Below, in pieces: positions 54,501 through 59,991 of a DNA stretch of 64,000 nt; within the stretch, counting starts at the first letter, position 1; each line of letters begins with the position of its first letter. Position numbers and translations under genes: made by a program. The notes beneath the pieces are model-generated. The model did not search any database, was not told the origin of the DNA, and was given only the letters and a program-made list of their open reading frames with translations. The DNA comes from Lacisediminihabitans profunda (GTDB lineage Bacteria > Actinomycetota > Actinomycetes > Actinomycetales > Microbacteriaceae), in contig NZ_VRMG01000005.1 of assembly GCF_008040105.1 (NCBI RefSeq), positions 372,001 through 436,000 of the forward strand. Direction: 5' to 3'.

Positions 54501-54780
54501 GGGCGAGATCGTGGTCTGCAAGCTGGACGCGGTCTACCGGGTCGGCGACCGCTACCGCATCGTCGACTGGAAGACCGGCAAGGCGCCCCGGGATGCCGCG
54601 GACCTCGAGGCGAAACAGCTGCAGCTCGCCCTGTACCGGCAGGCCTTCGCGGAGTGGAAGGGCATCGACCCGGAGTTGATCGACGCCGTCTTCTACTATG
54701 TGAGCGACGACGCCATCATCCGTCCGGAGCGCATCTACTCGCGGGACGAACTCATCGCCCTGTGGCGCGCCGTCGCCTGA
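51586..54780 (+). CDS. adnB: AdnB-type helicase-nuclease subunit
   Basis: A 1064-residue SF1A helicase plus nuclease, partner of AdnA. Walker A is AGAGSGKTET near residue 42, Ia LTFTRKAAGEL, motif II LLDEYQDTS near 277, III VGDPNQSIYGWRGAS near 305, and V/VI LTIHGAKGLEWD and VAVTRARHSL. The nuclease core is CKLDAVYRVGDRYRIVDWKTG with QLQLALYRQAF, residues 978-1015. GTG 51586 overlaps the adnA stop; an in-frame ATG at 51535 would place 17 extra residues inside adnA. This intact motor should drive translocation. Confidence 0.92.
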   Translation: MTDSGRVPVSAFDIADALGRPRPTEQQRRVIESPLEPAIVVAGAGSGKTETMANRVLWLLANGRVAASELLGLTFTRKAAGELSSRIRERIGELHSVGLLPGDYDEFDPPVVATYNAFSNTIYRDNAVLLGRESDGAVLGEASAWQLARSIVVASTDERLPGLGKSIDSVTKAVLALSHELSENVVDPRDVAAMAARFAGLAELPTGGTGVYEDAVTLAKTVGALPVLVDLAGEFALAKARRGFVEYSDQVSLALEIVRGMPKVAAEIRERHRVILLDEYQDTSVVQTWLLSELFAGRAVMAVGDPNQSIYGWRGASAANLEGFAGQFGGGRVREFALSTSWRNGHDILSVANALVQPLRETTTVGVERLDAGPNASDLPVEVIVEETLQEEADAAARWLKARLQTRQGETPPTAAMLFRARKTQGVFIDALRAHGVPFHVLGIGGIMAEPEIADLVSALTVVNDPTAGSQLVRLLAGSRWRIGAADLHALSRLASWLRDRDYAQRPLDAELKDRLRASVAEGEGGSIVDAIDFLASARPGHSALSRFSEEGLARLRDAGRTLARLRARASLDLLDFVTVVEQELLLDIEVAANETRSLGSANMEAFFDALGGYLTVDDSASLGGFLAWLREAEWRDGLAPRPEDAEAGTVQLLTIHGAKGLEWDVVVIPRLVESELPGSPREGFGGWLSFGTLPYEFRGDAAELPRFDWESAASRKELLASVDEFKSAVRQRHELEERRLAYVAVTRARHSLLLTASFWSTQTTPRAPSPFIVPLAEAGVIGPLPPASEHAENPLGDDVNLFLWPLDPLGGRRAAIERAADLVRASAPGDAGPWDRELDLLLEERRRRLDAAEYVDLPARVPASRFKDFVADPAAVASALRRPMPERPFRATSLGTVFHDWVEHRAGVHGATEQLDALSTELDGIDGIDGLGEGELAEPEGLERLRQIFERSEFAALKPESVEIEIHLILEGEIVVCKLDAVYRVGDRYRIVDWKTGKAPRDAADLEAKQLQLALYRQAFAEWKGIDPELIDAVFYYVSDDAIIRPERIYSRDELIALWRAVA

Positions 54781-54997
54781 CCGCCGCCGCCCATCGGCTC
54801 TTCCCCACTTCCCTTCTCTTCCCTTCTCTGCTCTCCCTTTCCGAAATCCATGCATGCTTGCCCGACACGCCGTTGCCGGGTGCCTCCACACGGCGTGTCC
54901 TGAAGGAATGCATGGATTTCGGAAGAGAACGGAGGGGGAAAAGAACGGAGGAGGAAGGATGCCGCGGGGGAAGCATGCTGCGGAGGGGGCGGGCCGG
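54781..54997. other. Convergent intergenic region with a palindrome and pyrimidine/purine tracts
   Basis: No gene is visible. The palindrome (54841-54922) is flanked by a pyrimidine-rich run before it (54800-54840) and a purine-rich run after it (54921-54957) on the same strand, so the imperfect pairing may extend well past the core arms. Confidence 0.6.
54841..54922. repeat. Dispersed palindrome family 1, copy A
   Basis: Outer arms CCGAAATCCATGCAT (54841-54855) and their perfect complement (54908-54922) enclose an inner 10-bp stem GACACGCCGT (54864-54873 with 54890-54899). The same 15-bp arm and a TGCCCGAC-CGCCG stretch recur at 62602-62682. Lies between the 3' ends of adnB and a LysR gene. 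Confidence 0.85.
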
Positions 54998-55852
54998 CTA
55001 GTTCGCGGGGGAGCCCTGTCGAGCCACGATCGCTGCGATGAGCGCGTCCACCGGCTTGCGGGCGGTGCCGGGGTTGTCAAGCAGGCTGAAGTCCACGTCG
55101 CCGAGGGTCGGCAGCTCGAGTGCGGGGGAGAGCTCGCTCAGGTCGGGCGGGATCAGGCTCTGCGGGAACGCGGCGATGCCGATGCCGGCCCGCGCCGCCG
55201 CGAGCACACCGTTGATCTCGCGCACGTTGCAAGTGATGCGCCAGGTGCGGCCCGCGGATTCGAGCGCGCTGATCGCGACCGTGCGGCTGAGGCTCGGGGC
55301 CTGGTAGGCGATGAGGGGAACATGCTGTCCGGGTTCGAGGCTCAGCGTGCGGTGCCCCACCCACACCATCCGGTCCCGTCGCACGAGGCGGCCGACTCCG
55401 ATGCCCGGCTCCTGCTTGATGAAGACGAGGTCGAGCTGCCCGGCCTGCAGGCGGCGGGCAAGGGCTCCGCTCTGGTTCACGGTGAGTTCGAGGTTGATCT
55501 GCGGGTAGAGCTGGCGGAAGTCGCGCAGGATCTGCGGCAACTGGGTGAGCGCGAGGTCGTCGGCCGAGCCGAATCGCAGCCGGCCCCGCATCGCCGACCC
55601 GGTGAAGTAGCTCGAGGCCTGGTCGTGGGCGGCGAGGATGGAGCGGGCGAAGCCGAGCATCGCGTCGCCGTTGTCGGTGAGGCGCACCTCTCGGGTGTCC
55701 CGTGCGACGAGGAGTCGTCCCGCGGCCGTTTCGAGCTTGCGGATGTGCTGGCTCACCGTGGGCTGGCTGAGCCCCAGCAGGGTCGCGGTCTTGGTGAAAC
55801 TGAGGGTCTCGGCCACGGAGACGAAGCTCTTGAGGAGCACCGGGTCGAACAT
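54998..55852 (-). CDS. LysR-family regulator of the divergent MFS exporter
   Basis: A 284-residue LysR regulator. HTH: SFTKTATLLGLSQPTVSQHIRKLE near residue 18; effector domain from RLRFGSADDLALTQLPQILR onward. It resembles LrhA/HexA-like small LysR proteins. The ATG at 55852 is divergent from an MFS transporter, and the 123-bp gap contains a perfect 7-8-7 inverted repeat, a probable operator. Regulation of the transporter is therefore likely. The inducer may be the exported compound. Confidence 0.9.
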   Translation of the reverse strand: MFDPVLLKSFVSVAETLSFTKTATLLGLSQPTVSQHIRKLETAAGRLLVARDTREVRLTDNGDAMLGFARSILAAHDQASSYFTGSAMRGRLRFGSADDLALTQLPQILRDFRQLYPQINLELTVNQSGALARRLQAGQLDLVFIKQEPGIGVGRLVRRDRMVWVGHRTLSLEPGQHVPLIAYQAPSLSRTVAISALESAGRTWRITCNVREINGVLAAARAGIGIAAFPQSLIPPDLSELSPALELPTLGDVDFSLLDNPGTARKPVDALIAAIVARQGSPAN

Positions 55853-55882
55853 TCAGGCCTCTCATTACGAAATCCAATAGGA

Positions 55883-55904
55883 CTTATAGGGCCGATTCTA
55901 TAAG
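55883..55904. promoter_or_regulatory. Probable LysR operator between LysR and MFS genes
   Basis: CTTATAG (55883-55889) and CTATAAG (55898-55904) form a perfect inverted repeat with an 8-bp spacer, AT-rich in a GC-rich setting, 31 bp from the LysR start. The geometry fits a LysR dimer site (T-N11/12-A). Confidence 0.65.
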
Positions 55905-55975
55905 GCAATGGATGGAAACGGGCCTAGCGTTGGCGTGACCATACGAAACGCACGAGTATCGCGAGACATCAGACT

Positions 55976-57310
55976 GTGACGACAGAATCGCCGACAATGA
56001 GTCCGGCAACCGAGCCCATCCCCGTGCTCCACGAACGACCGCGCTGGCGCGACACCTTCATCTCGCTGCGCATCTACAACTACCGCCTCTATGTGATCTC
56101 GCAGCTCATCGCGAACACCTCGGGCTGGATGCAGAAGATCGCCACCGACTGGCTGGTGAACGAGCTCACCCACAACATCACCCTCGTCGGAGTGACCGTC
56201 TTCCTGCAGTTCGCCCCGGTGCTCGTGTTCGGCGTGTGGGGCGGGGTGATCGCCGATCGCGTGGACAAGCGCCGGCTCATGATGGCCACCCAGTCGGTGA
56301 CCGCCGCTCTCTGCGCGACGCTCGGCCTTCTCACCATCCTCGGCATCGTCGAGGTGTGGCAGGTCTGGGGAGTCGCGCTCCTTCTCGGCCTCGTCGCCGT
56401 CGTGGAGGGCCCGGCGCGCTCCGCGTTCGTGAATGAGATGGTCGGCCACGGCCGGCTGCGGAACGCGATCAGCCTTAACGCGTCGATCTTCCACCTCGGC
56501 GGCCTGCTCGGCCCGGCCATCAGCGGCGTGCTCATCGCCCTGGTGGGTTCCGGCTGGTCGATCAGCGTGAACGCGATCGCCGCCGTTCTGGTGGTGGTGG
56601 CCCTGGCCAGCATGCGGGTGCGCGAACTGCGCCCGTCACCGCGCGCCGAGCGCGCGCGCGGCCAGATCCGGGAGGGGCTGAGCTACGTGATCGCCAAGCC
56701 GACGATCTTCTGGCCGATGGTGATGCTCGCCTTCGTCTCGACCTTCGGCATGACGCTGCCGGTGCTTCTCGTCTCGTTCGCCGACACCGTGTACCAGACG
56801 GGGGCGACCGGATACGGCCTCTACAGCTCGGCGGCCGCGGTGGGGGCGCTCTCCGGCGCCGTGCTCTCCACCCGCCGGATGAATGTGCGGCTGCGCACGA
56901 TCGTGGTCGCAGCCGGCCTGTTCGGTCTCGCGCTCATCCTCGCCGGCTCCGTCAGCTGGGAGCCGCTCTTCATCGTCTTCCTCGTGAGCATCGGCGTCAC
57001 GCGTCTGCTCTTCGCCACGGGGGCCGAGTCGATCGTGCAGCTCTCGACCAACCGCGTCATCCGCGGTCGGGTGATGTCCCTCTACTCGATCATCATGCTG
57101 GGTGGCCAGGCGCTCGGCGGCCCGATCAGCGGCGCGATCGCCGAACATCTCGGCGTGCATGTGGCCATGACCGTCGCCGGCGCGATTCCGGCGCTCGCCG
57201 CGATCGTGATCGGGACGGTGCTCGCCAGGACGGGACGGCTCAGGCTGCGGTTGCAGTTGCGACGCAACCGCGGGCCGTTCGTGATCGTGCGCCGGGCATC
57301 CGGAGCGTGA
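55976..57310 (+). CDS. MFS-family drug/siderophore exporter-like transporter
   Basis: A 444-residue major facilitator of the TMS/MFS-3 group (EntS-like), with 12 predicted helices. Landmarks: FISLRIYNYRLYVISQLIANTSGWMQ at the first helix, the GGVIADRVDKRRLMM loop (motif A, near residue 95), and GRVMSLYSIIMLGGQALGGPISG near 365. GTG 55976 gives 14 extra residues before an in-frame ATG at 55997; either may be used. It is divergently paired with a LysR regulator. The substrate is unknown. Confidence 0.86.
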   Translation: MTTESPTMSPATEPIPVLHERPRWRDTFISLRIYNYRLYVISQLIANTSGWMQKIATDWLVNELTHNITLVGVTVFLQFAPVLVFGVWGGVIADRVDKRRLMMATQSVTAALCATLGLLTILGIVEVWQVWGVALLLGLVAVVEGPARSAFVNEMVGHGRLRNAISLNASIFHLGGLLGPAISGVLIALVGSGWSISVNAIAAVLVVVALASMRVRELRPSPRAERARGQIREGLSYVIAKPTIFWPMVMLAFVSTFGMTLPVLLVSFADTVYQTGATGYGLYSSAAAVGALSGAVLSTRRMNVRLRTIVVAAGLFGLALILAGSVSWEPLFIVFLVSIGVTRLLFATGAESIVQLSTNRVIRGRVMSLYSIIMLGGQALGGPISGAIAEHLGVHVAMTVAGAIPALAAIVIGTVLARTGRLRLRLQLRRNRGPFVIVRRASGA

Positions 57311-57329
57311 GTCCGGGGGCGTGAGGCGG

Positions 57330-57343
57330 GCTAGGCGCGCTGG
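57330..57343. repeat. 14-bp flanking direct repeat, left copy
   Basis: GCTAGGCGCGCTGG at 57330-57343 is repeated exactly at 57953-57966, where it covers the stop codon region of the phosphotransferase gene. The two copies bound the repeat block. Confidence 0.8.
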
Positions 57344-57495
57344 ACGCCCTCCGTCGCATGCCGGTCGCCGCGATGCCGGAGGCTGGACCTTCTCGGCCCT
57401 CTGGCGGTGCCGGCTAGTGGTGCCGCCCGCGTCGGTCGGGCCGTGTTCTGCAGGACGGGCCCCGGTGGTGTGGGTGCCTACCCCGCAGACTCCAG

Positions 57496-57593
57496 TTGTG
57501 CAGGACGGCTTGTGCAGGACAGTTTGTGCAGGGCAGCCTGTGCAGGGCAGCCTGTGCAAGACAGCCTGTGCAAGACAGTTTGTGCGGGACACG
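57496..57593. repeat. Seven tandem 14-bp units
   Basis: Seven consecutive 14-mers (starts 57496, 57510, 57524, 57538, 57552, 57566, 57580) follow the consensus YTGTGCARGRCAGY. Fourteen is not a multiple of three, so this is not a protein repeat. The array has no spacers. Confidence 0.9.
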
Positions 57594-57680
57594 GCAGGGG
57601 TGCGGCGACCCGAAGGGTCCCGGTCTGCAGGACGCTACCGTCTCGGTTCTGCACCTATCGTCCTCGCCATCCGCCCGAGG

Positions 57681-57754
57681 CGTCCTGCAGAACCCGTCCT
57701 GCCGTCCTGCAGAACCCGTCCTGCCGTCCTGCCGTCCTGCCGTCCTGCACAACC
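57681..57754. repeat. Array of reverse-orientation units
   Basis: Units CGTCCTGCAGAACC or CGTCCTGCACAACC (14 bp, at 57681, 57703 and 57741) alternate with the 8-mer CGTCCTGC (57695, 57717, 57725, 57733). The 14-mer is the reverse complement of the TGTGCAGGACGG unit to the left, so the arrays face each other. Confidence 0.85.
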
Positions 57755-57878
57755 TGTCCTGCACAACTGGAGTCTGTAGGGCGGGCGCCTGTGGACGGCG
57801 GCACCGTCCTGCACAACCTGTCCTGCGCAACTGGAGTCTGCGGGGCGGGCACCTGTGGACGGCGGCACCGTCCTGCAC
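57751..57878. repeat. 64-bp tandem duplication
   Basis: 57751-57814 and 57815-57878 are the same 64-bp sequence with about three mismatches. Each holds ACTGGAGTCTG and a CGTCCTGCAC unit. The 21 bp at 57756-57776 are a perfect reverse complement of 57486-57506; copy 2 extends this pairing to about 34 bp (57473-57506 against 57820-57853) with mismatches. Confidence 0.85.
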
Positions 57879-57952
57879 AACGCGTGTCAGGAGCAAGGGA
57901 GTGCCGCACAGTTGCGAGGACAGGCGGGCCGAAATGCCCTCCCGACGCTACA

Positions 57953-57966
57953 GCTAGGCGCGCTGG
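57953..57966. repeat. 14-bp flanking direct repeat, right copy
   Basis: Exact second copy of GCTAGGCGCGCTGG, overlapping the stop codon (57954-57956) of the minus-strand phosphotransferase gene. Confidence 0.8.
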
Positions 57967-58949
57967 TTGCGGTCGAGCATCGCCTCGACCTCGTGCACGG
58001 CCATCACGGGCATCGTGTTGTGGGTCAGGGACTGTTCGAGGTCGTTCTGTACCGTGTCGACGAGGCCGTGCAGCATGGCCACCGCGTCATCAACGATCTC
58101 GGTGCTGCGCTGCTGGGTGCCGTGCAGCAGCCACTTGGCGATCTCGAGTTCGGCGTAGAGCATCGCGCGCTGCTTGACCTGCCGGTCGCTCGACCCGCGG
58201 GCGAGGGCGTAGGCATCGAACGCGGCCTCCGCCACGTTCTCGCCGTGGGCACCGAGCAGCCAGTAGAGGTCGCGCGCGGGGTCGCCGACGCTCAGGGTGT
58301 GCCAGTCGAGCAGCCCGGTCACGCCGCCGTCCGAGCTCAGGAAGGATTCGGCACTGAGCGAGCCATTGATCACGGTCGGGGCGAACTGCCAGAGGGCCGA
58401 GTCCTCGGTCGCGCGCTCCCAGCGGCCGAGGAGGGCGGCCGGAACGAGGTGGGTCGCGGCGGCCCGGTCCATGATCACGACGCTCGAACGCAGGATCTCG
58501 ACCGGGGTATAGACGGGGAGGCCGGCGTCGGCGATGAAGCTCGTCGGCAGCGCATGCACGGCGGCGATGGCGCGGCCGATCGAGTCGGCGAGACCGTCGT
58601 CGGTCTCGATCGAGTCGAGGGGCACCTTCGAGCCGTAGACGAATTCGTAGACGACCGCGCGGGTGCCGCCGATCGGGGTCTGGCCGGCGAAGTTGGTGAC
58701 GCTGAAGGGGAGCCTGGCCCGCACTCCGGTGCTGAGCGCCCGAAGCGCCACGAGATCCGCAGACTGCTCGGCCTCGGCCCGTTCGGACGTGGGGACCCGG
58801 ATGATCCAGTGCCGGCCGTCCCGCCCGGTGAGCAACGCCGCCTCGAAGTCGCCGTGCGCCCCCGAGCCGAAATTGGTGGCGGACGCGACGTCGAGGCCGG
58901 CTACGGCTGCGGTCGCCAGCGCGGCTAGAGTGAGATGAGATCTGGCCAT
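57954..58949 (-). CDS. Aminoglycoside-phosphotransferase-fold protein with altered catalytic motif
   Basis: A 331-residue APH/choline-kinase-fold protein. The N-lobe runs to the hinge (VVYEFVYGSKVPLD near residue 100), and the C-lobe contains TVINGSLSAESFLSSDGGVTGLLDWHTLSVGDPARDL split over the catalytic and metal loops. The usual HGDxxxxN catalytic loop reads NGSLSAES, so the catalytic Asp and the metal Asn are replaced, while the DFG-equivalent LLDW and GDP-RDL are kept. It may be a pseudokinase. ATG 58949 is divergent from nudC. The 3' end abuts the repeat block. Confidence 0.8.
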   Translation of the reverse strand: MARSHLTLAALATAAVAGLDVASATNFGSGAHGDFEAALLTGRDGRHWIIRVPTSERAEAEQSADLVALRALSTGVRARLPFSVTNFAGQTPIGGTRAVVYEFVYGSKVPLDSIETDDGLADSIGRAIAAVHALPTSFIADAGLPVYTPVEILRSSVVIMDRAAATHLVPAALLGRWERATEDSALWQFAPTVINGSLSAESFLSSDGGVTGLLDWHTLSVGDPARDLYWLLGAHGENVAEAAFDAYALARGSSDRQVKQRAMLYAELEIAKWLLHGTQQRSTEIVDDAVAMLHGLVDTVQNDLEQSLTHNTMPVMAVHEVEAMLDRNQRA

Positions 58950-59028
58950 ACCTCACAGGGTAGGTCGTAGGTCGCCGGCCGGCACGAACGCCACGCTGTT
59001 CCCGCCTCCTTCACCGATTGGTCGCCCC

Positions 59029-59991
59029 ATGTCCACTCCGCCCCCAGCCCGGCAGCCGCAGGCCGCCCTTCCGTTCTCGTCGCTTCCCCTCTCCCGCCAC
59101 GCGCTCGACCGCGACTACCTCGGCCGTAACCGGGAGGGCCTGTTCGACGAGCTGTGGGGCGACCCGGCCACCCGCGTGCTCGTGCTGTGGAAGGGCAACG
59201 CCCTGCTCGGCGCGAACGGTCGCCTCGCCCTCCTCCCGACCGATCGGGTGCCGGATGCCGAGCTGCGGCTCTACCTCGGACGCTCGCTCGCCGGGGACTC
59301 CCGCGGTCTGCCGATCGTCGCGGCGCAGATCGGCGACGAGGCGGCGGTGAGACTCAACTCCGACCCGGCGGCGTGGGCGAACCTCCGCGTGGTCGGCAAC
59401 ACCCTCAACGACCTCGACGCCGGACTCTTCACGGCGGCGCTCGCGCTCGCCAACTGGCACACGTCGCACGGCTTCTCGCCGCGCACCGGCGCCCCGACGG
59501 TGCCGGACCAGGGCGGCTGGGTGCGCCGGAACCTGGATGACGGCAGCGAGATCTTTCCCAGGACCGACCCGGCGATAATCGTCGGCATCGTCGACTCGCA
59601 GGACCGCATCCTGCTCGGTCACAACGCGATGTGGGACGCCAATCGCTATTCGCTGCTCGCCGGCTTCGTCGAGCCCGGGGAGTCGCTCGAGAGCGCGGTG
59701 ATCCGCGAGGTGTTCGAGGAGTCGGGCATCCGCGTCGTCGACCCGATGTACCTGGGCTCTCAACCGTGGCCGTTCCCCGCGTCGCTGATGCTCGGGTTCT
59801 CGGCCCGGGTCGACCCGGATCATGAGTCCACCCTCACACCGGACGGAACCGAGATCCTGGACCTGCGCTGGTTCAGTCGTGCGGAACTCGCCGACTCGCT
59901 CGGCGAGATCTTCCTGCCGGGGTCCACCTCGATCGCCCGGGCGATCCTCGAGCGGTGGTACGGCGGCCCGATCGACGACGGGCAGCAGTGA
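59029..59991 (+). CDS. nudC: NAD+ diphosphatase / RNA de-NADding enzyme NudC
   Basis: A 320-residue Nudix hydrolase of the NudC group, cleaving NAD(H) to NMN(H) and AMP and removing NAD caps from RNA in other bacteria. The Nudix box is GFVEPGESLESAVIREVFEESGI near residue 218, and the NudC-specific QPWPFPASLM follows near 247. The zinc-ribbon region reads HGFSPRTGAPTVPDQGGWVRR, with serine and threonine where cysteines normally bind zinc. The stop overlaps the uvrD2 GTG by 4 bp, so the two are coupled. Confidence 0.92.
   Translation: MSTPPPARQPQAALPFSSLPLSRHALDRDYLGRNREGLFDELWGDPATRVLVLWKGNALLGANGRLALLPTDRVPDAELRLYLGRSLAGDSRGLPIVAAQIGDEAAVRLNSDPAAWANLRVVGNTLNDLDAGLFTAALALANWHTSHGFSPRTGAPTVPDQGGWVRRNLDDGSEIFPRTDPAIIVGIVDSQDRILLGHNAMWDANRYSLLAGFVEPGESLESAVIREVFEESGIRVVDPMYLGSQPWPFPASLMLGFSARVDPDHESTLTPDGTEILDLRWFSRAELADSLGEIFLPGSTSIARAILERWYGGPIDDGQQ

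Larger units (their letters stand above)
57311..57952. other. 620-bp non-coding repeat block between convergent genes
   Basis: This is the longest gene-free stretch in the window. It is built of 14-bp tandem units, reverse-complement units, a 64-bp tandem duplication and long inverted arms, and is flanked by a 14-bp direct repeat, each listed separately. Small ORFs exist but follow the repeats rather than any codon bias. Confidence 0.85.

Noticed and set aside
57496-57593. CRISPR-like array
   Set aside because: Units are 14 bp, directly abutting and degenerate, with no unique spacers, no leader and no cas genes nearby.
57407-58177. Cysteine-rich ORFs in the repeat block (e.g. repeated CRTACAGQ-like peptides)
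   Set aside because: The underlying repeat period is 14 bp, so the reading frame shifts with each unit and similar ORFs appear in several frames and both strands; there is no ribosome binding site.
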